From NCBI GenBank assembly GCA_964407925.1, contig CAYOXM010000001.1:62001-126000 (forward strand): a DNA stretch of 64,000 nucleotides, in the 5' to 3' direction. The notes beneath the pieces are model-generated. The model saw nothing but the letters and a program-made list of their open reading frames with translations. It searched no databases and was not told where the DNA came from. The translations under genes were made by a program, and so were the position numbers. This document shows, in pieces, positions 56,653 through 64,000 of this stretch; within the stretch, counting starts at the first letter, position 1; each line of letters opens with the position of its first letter. The DNA is from CAYOXM01 sp964407925. GTDB lineage: Bacteria; Patescibacteriota; Patescibacteriia; SG8-24.

Positions 56653-58983
56653 TTACGGCGATACGGGCGTGCACTTTCCGAGGAACTGCCCGTCATCCTC
56701 GCCGTACTTATTGCAACAGGAATTCGGGTTCGGTCCGGCGGCGGCGGAGCAGTCCTGGAAACGGCTGGGGTAGAAGCAATTCTGCTTCGTGTCCTTCAAT
56801 TTCGCGCGCAATATCGGAAGGTACGCAGGCACGTTCTCGGGAGCCGCAGCCACGTCATCTTCAGTATACCCGAGATCGTCAGCGGTGAAGAAGGGGTATG
56901 CGGGATGCAGGATCGACATGCGCGTCACGTATCCTGTGCCGGAGGGGTTCGGGACGAGCATGGAACCCGGGGCGAGGCTGTCGGAATCCTGTCCTCCGAT
57001 GTAGAAACCCGCGGGCTCGAGCCGGTTGCAGGGGCATTTCACGCCGGGCTGACACGGCGTCTCCCGATCCGTCTTCTCGCACTCATAGGAACGGAGCACG
57101 ACGGTGGAGTACGGATCCTTGTAGGCACCGGGCGGCGGCAGTTCGCCGTAAGCTCCCGTACGCATGGAACCGACGCTCATGACCTTGCTCCACGTCGCCG
57201 AGATGGGCAGCGTCGTCGGTATCTTCGACGGACCCGTCGGCCATGCTTCGTTCGAGGGCGGTGGCGCGAACGCCGGCGGATCGATCGATTTCACTTGAGG
57301 AACGGTCAGGTCGACGTTTGATCCGACGTTATACACCCAGAATGAGGAGTCGCTGACCGTCGAGAGGTCCGCCGGCGGATCGTTCACATAGTACAGCTGG
57401 ACCTTTCCTCCGGGCTGCGCGCCCTGCGGCTCGATTTGCGGACCTTCGGTCGTGCCGTTGCCGTTGCCGTCGAGCGAATTGCCGACCATATCCTCGACGC
57501 CGTTATCGAGCGCGGCGGCGGGCGGTTCGGGCTCCTTCGGCGGCGTGAGATCGACGGTCGCCGCTTTGGAGGTGACGGTGAGTTTCACGTTCTTCGGGAG
57601 GCAGTAGACCGTTTCGCCGCAGGAATTCTCGGTGATGCCCTCGCAGGGGGCGGCAGGCATGAACTCCGCAGTGCGGTAGCGGTTGCCGAGCACGAGCGTG
57701 CCGTCGACCGTGCCGCCGGGGAAGACGCAGTTCGGCGCAACGACGCCCGGAAGGCATTCGGCCTTCACCTCGATGTTGTTGAATCCCCCGCCCGTGCCGA
57801 TGATGCCGCTTGCGGTCGTCGGGTCCACCGCTTCGTCGAAATAAATCTGGAGCAGCTGATTCCGGTCCAAGACGCTGTCGTCGGGAGTTCCCGGAATCGG
57901 CGTCGTGGTCGGAATGACCGCGATGATCTTCGGCGGCGTCACGTCGATCGTCGTGTTGGTCGTGAACGACCAGTAGTACCCGCCGTCGACGGACAGGGAC
58001 CCCTGGAACGCGTCCTCAATCTCGGGCGTGCCGTCGTCCTTTTCCGCCCAAACCTTGAGGCCGTTCTCTCCGCCCCGGATGGCAACGCGGTAATTGATGT
58101 CCGTCACCGGGCTGCCCAGATAAGTGAGCGGCTTGATGGTAATCGTCTGCATCTGCCCGCCCTTGTACGGCATCACGACGGCGGTCACCGCGGCCTTCGG
58201 CGCGGGCGTGATGACGGCGCCCGAATCGGGATAACGGTTGTTGAACTGCTCGTCGGCGGTTCCCGAGCCGGGCGTACCGAGCGACTCGTTGGGGATGATC
58301 TTGACGTTGTCGGTATTCAATTCGAGCGGCGTGTTCGCCGTGACCGGAGTGCCGCCGCTGCACGGCGGCTTTGACGGGCAAATCTCGTCATCGGCCTTGT
58401 CGTACGTCCCCTTGTCGTCGTAATTCTTGAGGATGCTCGAAAGCACGAGCGGCTTTTTGAACGTGATGGCGATCTTGGTGTTCCGGGGCACGTCAATCTG
58501 CCCCGGTTCCGGATAATGATACTCGATGATGCCGTTGCCGAGCGCCGTACCGCGATTGCCGGTGAAAAGCGAACCGAGCTGCGTGCCGGAACCGCTGCCG
58601 CTGCCGCCCAATCCCTCGCCAGTGAGGGCGCGGAACAGGAAAGCGACGATGGCGTACGCGGACGTGATGATGACGAGGCCGATGACCGCGTTGATCATTA
58701 TCTTCTTGCCCTTCTCGACCTTCTCCGCGCTGCCCGCGGCGGTCATGATGGTGTACCCGGCGTACATCATGAGACACACCGCGATGAAGCCGAGCAGTCC
58801 GAGGAAGTACCGGATGATGCGGCTGACGAACGTCCGGATGTCCGTCGTCGTGAGCCCCGTCGTCGTCAGGTACTGAAGGCCGGTGTCGACCGCATGCGCG
58901 GCTTTCGGCGTAAGCGCGAAAACGGCGAACAAAAGAAAGGCCGCGAGCACGATGTGCACGGCCTTTCCCCTCTTTCTGTTCAC
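56653..58983 (-). CDS. Surface protein with pilin-like N-terminus and Ig-like domains
   Basis: A 776-residue paralogue of the giant protein. It has a signal peptide (about 1-30), then the same two-helix TrbC/VirB2-like domain (LTTTDIRTFVSRIIRYFLGLLGFIAVCLMMYAGYTIMTAAGSAEK). Its extracellular part contains Big_5-type Ig-like units (YPEPGQIDVPRNTKIAITFKKPL; PPKIIAVIPTTTPIPG...LQIYFDEAVDPTTASG) and ends with Cys-rich PCQPGVKCPCNRLEPAGFY. I chose GTG 58983 since AGGAGG sits four to five bases upstream; ATG 58998 overlaps that site. The next gene begins 9 bp downstream. Confidence 0.8.
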   Translation of the reverse strand: MNRKRGKAVHIVLAAFLLFAVFALTPKAAHAVDTGLQYLTTTGLTTTDIRTFVSRIIRYFLGLLGFIAVCLMMYAGYTIMTAAGSAEKVEKGKKIMINAVIGLVIITSAYAIVAFLFRALTGEGLGGSGSGSGTQLGSLFTGNRGTALGNGIIEYHYPEPGQIDVPRNTKIAITFKKPLVLSSILKNYDDKGTYDKADDEICPSKPPCSGGTPVTANTPLELNTDNVKIIPNESLGTPGSGTADEQFNNRYPDSGAVITPAPKAAVTAVVMPYKGGQMQTITIKPLTYLGSPVTDINYRVAIRGGENGLKVWAEKDDGTPEIEDAFQGSLSVDGGYYWSFTTNTTIDVTPPKIIAVIPTTTPIPGTPDDSVLDRNQLLQIYFDEAVDPTTASGIIGTGGGFNNIEVKAECLPGVVAPNCVFPGGTVDGTLVLGNRYRTAEFMPAAPCEGITENSCGETVYCLPKNVKLTVTSKAATVDLTPPKEPEPPAAALDNGVEDMVGNSLDGNGNGTTEGPQIEPQGAQPGGKVQLYYVNDPPADLSTVSDSSFWVYNVGSNVDLTVPQVKSIDPPAFAPPPSNEAWPTGPSKIPTTLPISATWSKVMSVGSMRTGAYGELPPPGAYKDPYSTVVLRSYECEKTDRETPCQPGVKCPCNRLEPAGFYIGGQDSDSLAPGSMLVPNPSGTGYVTRMSILHPAYPFFTADDLGYTEDDVAAAPENVPAYLPILRAKLKDTKQNCFYPSRFQDCSAAAGPNPNSCCNKYGEDDGQFLGKCTPVSP

Positions 58984-59042
58984 GCACCCTCCTAGCATGG
59001 AAGAAGTGTTTGATGAACGAACCTCCGTTCTTCGGTTTTTAC

Positions 59043-59501
59043 TTACTGCGGCGCTGCGGAGGCGATCGCTTCCTTGAGGACTTGGCCGACTTTCGCCCCC
59101 TCGGCCCGCCCCTTGGCGTCCTTCATCACTTCCGCCATCAGCCTTCCGAAATCCTTCGCCGTGACCGTACCCGCCGCCGCGATTTTTTCTTTCACTATCG
59201 CGCGGAGGGCGTCGTCATCGAGCTGTTCCGGGAGGTAGGCGCTCATGGTCGCGATTTCCGCCTCCGCCTGGGCGACCAGGTCGGCCCTGTTGCCCGCTTT
59301 GAAGGTTTCGAGCGCATCCCTGAGCTTCTTCACTTCCCTCCCGACGAGATCGACGACTTCGTCTTCTTCGAGCGTTTTCATTTTTTCGATGTCCGCGTTC
59401 TTCAGAGCAGCGCGAAGCATCCGCAGCGTTGAAGCGGCGGACGCGTTTCGCGCCTTGAACTCCTTGGCGAAATCATTGTCGATTCGCTCACGGGTAGTCA
59501 T
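59043..59501 (-). CDS. GatB/YqeY domain protein
   Basis: A 152-residue helical protein: RIDNDFAKEFKARNASAASTLRMLRAALKNADIEK, then ADLVAQAEAEIATMSAYLPEQLDDDALRAIVKEKI and FGRLMAEVMKDAKGRAEGAKVGQVLKEAI. This is the YqeY family, which shares its fold with the tRNA-binding tail of GatB. It lies 11 bp after rpsU, a common gene order. Its exact function is not settled. Confidence 0.93.
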   Translation of the reverse strand: MTTRERIDNDFAKEFKARNASAASTLRMLRAALKNADIEKMKTLEEDEVVDLVGREVKKLRDALETFKAGNRADLVAQAEAEIATMSAYLPEQLDDDALRAIVKEKIAAAGTVTAKDFGRLMAEVMKDAKGRAEGAKVGQVLKEAIASAAPQ

Positions 59502-59512
59502 CGATGGTTCGC

Positions 59513-59767
59513 TTACGAGCGGGAACGGCCGCGCTTCGGACGGAAATCCTCCTCAGTCGCTTGGCCCGTCTTGATCAGGAACTCGCGCTTCGCCTTCAGA
59601 TATTCGCGCCTGAGCGCGGCGTCGCGCTGGGCGTTCTTGCTCTTCGGACGAGCGAAGTAGCGAATCTTTTTGGCCTGCAGCAATTTGCCGCTGTCCTGGA
59701 CCTTCCTGCTGAACCGGCGCAACAGACTCTCAAAACTTTCTCCCTTTTTTCGTTTAACTTCAGCCAC
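59513..59767 (-). CDS. rpsU: Ribosomal protein S21
   Basis: An 84-residue basic protein: AEVKRKKGESFESLLRRFSRKVQDSGKLLQAKKIRYFARPKSKNAQRDAALRREYLKAKREFLIKTG, with a basic C-terminus. It is at the upper end of the usual S21 length. GTG start at 59767, with GAGGTG upstream. It heads the operon that continues into yqeY and the surface-protein genes. Confidence 0.93.
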   Translation of the reverse strand: MAEVKRKKGESFESLLRRFSRKVQDSGKLLQAKKIRYFARPKSKNAQRDAALRREYLKAKREFLIKTGQATEEDFRPKRGRSRS

Positions 59768-59789
59768 AAGGTTTCACCTCTCTTTCAAC

Positions 59790-59803
59790 GTGCAGTGATG
59801 CAC
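59790..59803 (-). promoter_or_regulatory. Small hairpin in the rpsU leader
   Basis: GTGCA GTGA TGCAC, a 5-bp stem in the 5' leader of rpsU, about 22 bp before the start codon. Possible control element; weak. Confidence 0.3.
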
Positions 59804-59830
59804 TTAGGGGTTTGAATCCCTCCTTCCCGC

Positions 59831-59859
59831 ATACTATCGGACTCGGGAAGGCGCGTCAA
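59831..59859 (-). promoter_or_regulatory. Promoter of rpsU
   Basis: Minus strand: TTGACG at 59859-59854, 17 bp, TAGTAT at 59836-59831. Confidence 0.75.
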
Positions 59860-59899
59860 ATCGAAATAAGCGTAAGTTGTGGGCAAAACCAAGTCCGAC

Positions 59900-61300
59900 T
59901 CAGGCTCGGCCCAGTTTCTTCTTCATTTCGACCGCCGCCTTGTCGTAGAGGACGATTTCCTGCATGCCGGACTCCATGTCGCGGATGAGGATGGTGCCGT
60001 CAATGACCTCTTTCTGGCCGAGGATGACGGTGTATTTTGCGCCGAGACGGTTGGCGATCTCAAGCTGTCCCTTGAGCGAACCCTTGGAGAAGTTGGCGGT
60101 CACGGGGATGCCGGAACTGCGCAATTCTTCGAAGAGCACGAACGCCTTTCGGCGGGCGGCATCGCCAAGCTGGGCGAGGAAGATGTCCGGCCGGCGGTCG
60201 TCTTTGGGCTCAATCTGCTGAGCCTTAAGCTGGAGAATGACGCGCTCGATACCGATACCGAAGCCGCAGGCGGGGGTCGGACGACCGCCCATCTGTTCGA
60301 CGAGAGTGTCGTAGCGGCCTCCCCCGCCGAGTGCGACCTGGCCCATCTCGTTCTCTTCGGCGAGCATCATCTCGAACACGGTACGGTTGTAGTAGTCGAA
60401 ACCGCGGACGAGATGCGGATTAAGGACGTAGGGAACCTGAAGATCGTCCAAATACTCAAGGACGCGCATCAGGTGATTCTTGCACTCGTCATCGAGGAAA
60501 TCGACGATATGCGGGGCGGATTCCTTGATGGGCTGGCAGCCGGGCTCCTTGCAGTCGAGCAGTCGGAGCGGATTCTTGGCGAGGCGGCGCTTGCAGTCCT
60601 CGCAAAGCTGGGAGCGCTTGCTGCGGTAGTACGCGACGAGTTCGGCCGAGTATCCCGGTCGGCACTGGGCGCAACCGAGGCTGTTGATGTGGATGGTGGT
60701 CTTGATGCCGAGCTCCTTGTAGAACAGGTGCGCGAGCAGAATGACTTCGGAATCCTGGACCGGATTGGCATCGCCGAACACCTCCACGCCGAACTGGTGA
60801 TGCTGGCGGAAACGGCCGTGCTGCGGCCGCTCGTAACGGAACATCGGTCCCCAGTAGTACATCTTCACCGGCTGGGGCTGGTTGATCATGCCGTGGTTGA
60901 TGTAGGCACGGACGAGCGGCGCGGTGCCTTCGGGACGAAGCGAGACGTTGTCATTACCCTTGTCGATGAACGAAAAAAGTTCTTTTTCAACGACATCGCT
61001 CTGTTTGCCGGCGGAGCGGACGAAAAGCGAGGTCTCTTCGAGGATGGGCGTGTCCACGCGTTCGTATCCGTAGGAGCTGGTGAGCTCCTCGGCCTTCCTA
61101 TATATATAGCGCCAGTACTTCTGCTCGGACGGCAGAGTGTCGCGCATGCCGCGCAACGTCTGCGGCGTGGAAATGGTCCTTCCCGAAGGCTTCGCTGCCG
61201 CCTCAGCCGAAGGGGCCGCCGCCTGACGCGGGGCAAACATCTTCTTTTTCGCGGGCGGCTTAGCCTTGGCGGAAACCTGTTTTTTTGGCTTTGTTGACAT
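59900..61300 (-). CDS. hisS: Histidyl-tRNA synthetase
   Basis: A 466-residue class II synthetase: motif 1 region, motif 2 GPMFRYERPQHGRFRQHHQFGVEVFG, HisA motif LVRGFDYYNRTVFEM, ALGGGGRYDTLVE and motif 3 CGFGIGIERVIL. The C-terminal anticodon-binding domain has PDIFLAQLGDAARRKAF. About 45 Lys/Ala/Pro-rich residues precede the usual start of the fold (TPQTLRGMRDTLP), and four Cys (CAQCR, CEDC, CKEPGC) suggest a zinc-type insertion near 220-260. ATG 61300 follows the lepB stop by 10 bp, so lepB and hisS are co-transcribed. Confidence 0.95.
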   Translation of the reverse strand: MSTKPKKQVSAKAKPPAKKKMFAPRQAAAPSAEAAAKPSGRTISTPQTLRGMRDTLPSEQKYWRYIYRKAEELTSSYGYERVDTPILEETSLFVRSAGKQSDVVEKELFSFIDKGNDNVSLRPEGTAPLVRAYINHGMINQPQPVKMYYWGPMFRYERPQHGRFRQHHQFGVEVFGDANPVQDSEVILLAHLFYKELGIKTTIHINSLGCAQCRPGYSAELVAYYRSKRSQLCEDCKRRLAKNPLRLLDCKEPGCQPIKESAPHIVDFLDDECKNHLMRVLEYLDDLQVPYVLNPHLVRGFDYYNRTVFEMMLAEENEMGQVALGGGGRYDTLVEQMGGRPTPACGFGIGIERVILQLKAQQIEPKDDRRPDIFLAQLGDAARRKAFVLFEELRSSGIPVTANFSKGSLKGQLEIANRLGAKYTVILGQKEVIDGTILIRDMESGMQEIVLYDKAAVEMKKKLGRA

Positions 61301-61310
61301 ATATTCTTGC

Positions 61311-61940
61311 TTACTGGGACTTCTCAAGTTCGGATTGCGCCGTAAAAAGCTTCACCTTTTCCGGCGGCCATCCGCGGAACCAAACCTTACCGACGATGAA
61401 CGAACGAGGAACGGCACCGAAGATTCGGGAATCGAGGCTCGCGGCACGATTGTCGCCGAGGAGGAAGTATTCGCCGGTATCAAGCCGTTCTTCCTTGTCG
61501 CCGTGAGTGTAGATGGTCCCGAGATACGCGTTTTCATCGAGCACGGTTCCTTCGGGATGCTCGTCATTGTACACCGTGACCTGTCCGCCCGACACCTTTA
61601 CGCGCTCGCCGGGGAGACCGATGACCCGCTTGATGAAGTACTGACGGGGATCGTTCGGATAGCGAAAAACCACGATATCTCCGCGCTTCGGCTCGTTGAA
61701 CCGATAGCTGATTTCGTCGATGATGAGGTACTCGTGGTCGTAAAAGTTGGGCTCCATCGAAGCCCCCTTCACGTAAAACGGCTGAATTAAAAAATACCGA
61801 ACGGGGATGATGATGGCGAGCGAGATGACCACGACGTGCAGGAGCTCGCCCACGAATTCCATCGCTTTCGCGAGAATCGTCGGTTTTTTCTCCTGCGCCT
61901 CGTCGGTCGAACCACCCGTTTCCGTCGGCAATTCTGGCAT
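61311..61940 (-). CDS. lepB: Signal peptidase I
   Basis: A 209-residue protein. Membrane helix at about 31-53 (LLHVVVISLAIIIPVRYFLI), catalytic Ser in VKGASMEPNF, catalytic Lys in YPNDPRQYFIKRVIGLPGE, and the late GDNRAASLDSRIFGAV box. All S26A family landmarks are present. It cuts signal peptides of exported proteins, many of which are encoded in this window. First gene of lepB-hisS. Confidence 0.95.
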   Translation of the reverse strand: MPELPTETGGSTDEAQEKKPTILAKAMEFVGELLHVVVISLAIIIPVRYFLIQPFYVKGASMEPNFYDHEYLIIDEISYRFNEPKRGDIVVFRYPNDPRQYFIKRVIGLPGERVKVSGGQVTVYNDEHPEGTVLDENAYLGTIYTHGDKEERLDTGEYFLLGDNRAASLDSRIFGAVPRSFIVGKVWFRGWPPEKVKLFTAQSELEKSQ

Positions 61941-62100
61941 AGTCGATGCGCGATTTTTTGCTTGAATGAAGGCGCCGACGGCCGCTTAGCGTGGCTAGCC
62001 ACCCGAAGCTTCCCGTGCGATAGCCGCCCCCTTCGCCGCTGCTTCGGGGGGTCACCCTCCGCTCACCTCTTAAAGTTGGCTTTAAAAGGGTAGCGGAGGG

Positions 62101-62177
62101 TGGTGGACGATGGTGGGATCGAACCACCGACCTCTGTCGTGTGAGGACAGCGCTCTAACCAGCTGAGCTAATCGTCC
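62101..62177 (-). tRNA. tRNA-Val (CAC)
   Basis: Minus strand cloverleaf: acceptor GGACGAT/ATCGTCC, D-arm GCTCAGCTGGTTAGAGC, anticodon stem CTGTC/GACAG with loop CTCACAC (anticodon CAC), T-arm GGTGG TTCGATC CCACC, encoded CCA. Confidence 0.95.
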
Positions 62178-62202
62178 GCGTTGCGGCGCGTGAAGTAAAG
62201 CA

Positions 62203-62230
62203 AAAATAGCACGTTCGGGTCAAATTGCAA
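62203..62230 (-). promoter_or_regulatory. Promoter of tRNA-Val
   Basis: Minus strand: TTGCAA at 62230-62225, 16 bp ending in TGC, TATTTT at 62208-62203. Confidence 0.6.
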
Positions 62231-62259
62231 AGGATGGCGGCCGACAATCCCCAGTTGGG

Positions 62260-62287
62260 TTGCGTTTTCCCTCATTTTGAGTATGCT
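62260..62287 (+). promoter_or_regulatory. Promoter of the LCP gene
   Basis: TTGCGT at 62260-62265, 16 bp, TATGCT at 62282-62287; a GGAG lies close behind, 18 bp before the ATG. Confidence 0.5.
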
Positions 62288-62311
62288 TAAGGAGAATTTC
62301 ATACGACGAGC

Positions 62312-63751
62312 ATGAGACTCCCCAAGGTCAATCTGCTGTCAGGCGATCGTACCGTCGCGACTGCCGACCGCACCGGCCGTTCGCCGGTGGCGTTTTTTTT
62401 ATCACCCGTGCTCATCGGCCTTATTTTCGTGCTTTCGTTCGGTTTTGGCCGCCTGACATTGTCCGAATCCGCCTCATTCGCCCTCTCCGAACTCGACGGC
62501 ATCCCCATCCTCGGGCAGATGCGGCATCTCATCGGCAGCCCCGACCGGAAACTTCGCGGGGAGGAGGATGACCGCATCAACGTGCTCCTGCTCGGCATGG
62601 GCGGCGAGGGGCACGAAGGTCCGAACCTGACGGACACGATCATGGTCGCGAGCATCAGGCCGTCCGAGAAGAAAGTGGCGCTGCTGTCCATTCCCCGCGA
62701 CCTGCTCGTGCCGGTACCGAAGATCGGCTGGCGCAAGATCAATTCGGTGAACGCGTTCGGCGAGCTCGAGACGCGCGGCCGCGGCGGCGAGCAGGCGCGC
62801 GCGATGATGGAAGGGCTGCTCGGCCTCGACATCCCCTACTACGTCCGCGTCGATTTCGACGGCTTCCGCGAACTGATCGACGGCGTGAACGGCGTCGACA
62901 TCCACGTGGACAGGAAATTCAGCGACTACACGTATCCGACGAACAATTTCGGCGTGCAGACCGTGTCCTTCAAGGAGGGCTGGCAGACCATGGATGGCGA
63001 CACGGCGCTCCGGTTCGCGAGGTCGCGGCACGGCAACAACGGCGAGGGTTCGGATTTCGCCCGAGCGAAACGGCAGCAGAAGGTCATCAACGCGCTGAAG
63101 GAGAAGATGCTTGCCGCGAAGACCTACCGCAACCCCGCGACGGTGGCCAATACGCTCGCCGCGCTCCAGGCGAACATCACGACCAACCTGCAGATCGGCG
63201 AAATCCTCCGTCTCGCAAGGATGGCGCAGGGCGACGGCAACTTCGAGATCGTGCACCGCATCATCGACGACGCCCCCGGCTCCCCGCTCGTCAACAGCTC
63301 CTTCGCTGGCGCGTACGTGCTCGTGCCGAAAAACGACGATTGGGGCGGGCTGCGCAGCGTCGCGGCGAACGTCTTCGCGGAAGCGACGCCCGAAACGCCG
63401 GCGCCGCCGAAACCCGAAGAGAAGAAGGCCGTGGCCGTCGAAGAGAAGGCGCGCGTCGAGATCAGGAACGGTACCGGCAAGTCCGGACAGGCGCGCGTCG
63501 CGGCGACGTCGATCGCCGGCGCGGGATTCGAAGTCGTGAAGATCGGCAACGCCGACGCGTTCTCCTACACGAAGACCGTCATTTACGACCTCACCAAGGG
63601 AAAGAAGCCGCTCGCGCTCGCGCGCCTGCGCAAGACCGTCGGTGACGCGGAAGCGTCCGCCTCGCTGCCGAAGTCGCTCAAGGTGACCGGGGACGCCAAC
63701 GTGGATTTCCTGGTCATCATCGGAAAAATCGCGGACGAAGCCGCGCTCTAA
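62312..63751 (+). CDS. LytR-CpsA-Psr (LCP) family glycopolymer transferase
   Basis: A 479-residue protein. Membrane helix at about 26-48 (FFLSPVLIGLIFVLSFGFG). LCP domain at about 85-250: INVLLLGMGGEGHEGPNLTDTIMVASI, VALLSIPRDLLVPV, INSVNAFGE, DGFRELIDGVNGVDIHVDR, ALRFARSRHGNNGEGSDFARAKRQQ, with the conserved Arg and Asp residues of the phosphotransfer site. A C-terminal LytR_C-type domain starts about 385 (RVEIRNGTGKSGQARVAATSIAGAGFEVVKIGNAD). LCP proteins attach glycopolymers to peptidoglycan or proteins, in keeping with the other envelope-glycan genes. Confidence 0.93.
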   Translation: MRLPKVNLLSGDRTVATADRTGRSPVAFFLSPVLIGLIFVLSFGFGRLTLSESASFALSELDGIPILGQMRHLIGSPDRKLRGEEDDRINVLLLGMGGEGHEGPNLTDTIMVASIRPSEKKVALLSIPRDLLVPVPKIGWRKINSVNAFGELETRGRGGEQARAMMEGLLGLDIPYYVRVDFDGFRELIDGVNGVDIHVDRKFSDYTYPTNNFGVQTVSFKEGWQTMDGDTALRFARSRHGNNGEGSDFARAKRQQKVINALKEKMLAAKTYRNPATVANTLAALQANITTNLQIGEILRLARMAQGDGNFEIVHRIIDDAPGSPLVNSSFAGAYVLVPKNDDWGGLRSVAANVFAEATPETPAPPKPEEKKAVAVEEKARVEIRNGTGKSGQARVAATSIAGAGFEVVKIGNADAFSYTKTVIYDLTKGKKPLALARLRKTVGDAEASASLPKSLKVTGDANVDFLVIIGKIADEAAL

Positions 63752-63771
63752 GCCGGCGGAAACCAAACCTT

Positions 63772-64000
63772 ATGGACGAACGGATGAAAACGACGCCGGT
63801 CATCGCCCTCGTCGGTCGGACCAACGTGGGAAAATCCACGCTGTTCAACCGGCTGCTTGAGACGCGCAAGGCCATCACCTCCCCCGTTCCGGGCACCACC
63901 CAGGACATCAATTTCGGGCACTGCCATTGGCGCGGCAAGACGTTCACGATCATCGATACCGCCGGCCTCGACCTGACGTCGAAGGCGGCGACCGACGCCA
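63772..64000 (+). CDS. der: Der/EngA-type GTPase, partial (3' end beyond window)
   Basis: 76 codons visible: TTPVIALVGRTNVGKSTLFNRLL (G1 P-loop), ITSPVPGTTQDINF (G2 Thr), FTIIDTAGLD (G3). The order and the start of the chain fit the first G domain of the ribosome-assembly GTPase Der. Era or another TRAFAC GTPase cannot be excluded from this part alone. ATG 63772 or 63784. Confidence 0.7.
   Translation, partial: MDERMKTTPVIALVGRTNVGKSTLFNRLLETRKAITSPVPGTTQDINFGHCHWRGKTFTIIDTAGLDLTSKAATDA

Noticed and set aside
62283..62313. A ten-codon leader peptide whose stop overlaps the LCP start (ATGA)
   Set aside because: Its ATG lies inside the -10 box of the probable promoter, so it would not be transcribed.

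Overview
The window looks like chromosome of a member of the Patescibacteria (Candidate Phyla Radiation), probably a Parcubacteria-type lineage. The evidence is the combination of sigma factor/DUF5667 pairs, very large secreted proteins with a TrbC/VirB2 pilin-like N-terminus, isolated GIY-YIG genes, myxococcal-type Cys-rich repeats, and a small conserved set of translation and division genes. TGA is used as a normal stop codon, and GC content is high. The lineage call is inference; no 16S rRNA gene is present.

Layout. 1-9.4 kb: a truncated surface protein, a sigma/DUF5667 pair, an HTH protein, a secreted glycoside-hydrolase-like protein with FG-GAP repeats and a membrane-anchored DUF11-like protein. 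9.9-20.6 kb: envelope polysaccharide genes (two GT4 glycosyltransferases, an O-antigen-ligase-like protein, a Wzz-like protein), an AsnRS-like catalytic core, two tandem paralogous lipoproteins and a coiled-coil/beta-rich exported protein. 20.7-24 kb: four membrane or exported proteins read leftward, including an HtrA-like protein interrupted by an assembly gap. 24-28.6 kb: a P-type ATPase and a second sigma/DUF5667 pair. 28.7-35.9 kb: GIY-YIG gene, tmRNA and smpB, infC-rpmI-rplT, two exported/membrane proteins, a YecM-like protein, a TraB/ChaN-like protein, and a tRNA-Asp locus carrying a second GIY-YIG gene. 36-43.6 kb: pyk, nrdR, ftsZ, ftsA, dagK and ybeY on the minus strand. 43.7-59.8 kb: a surface-protein block holding a 3,458-residue protein, transcribed leftward and headed by rpsU and a yqeY-like gene. 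59.9-64 kb: lepB-hisS, tRNA-Val, an LCP protein and the start of a Der-type GTPase gene.

The intergenic DNA in the first 31 kb is unusual. It is filled with dispersed structured repeats: at least 15 REP-like palindromes, several as inverted pairs; nine copies of a nested-stem element (family A) with variable stems around a constant GGTTCACGGT segment; three copies of a second nested element (family B) with a different constant segment; and two copies of a third (family C). Stems vary between copies with base pairing kept. No transposase is present in the window.

Promoters follow a clear house pattern, TTGACA, 17 bp (ending in TGC), then a TAnnnT box, often with a short leader. Both sigma genes instead carry an ECF-type promoter (TGTAAC or TGTAAG, 16 bp, CGTC), which suggests autoregulation. 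A run of 100 N at 20,809-20,908 is flanked by an identical 55-bp sequence on both sides and is best read as an assembly join artefact.
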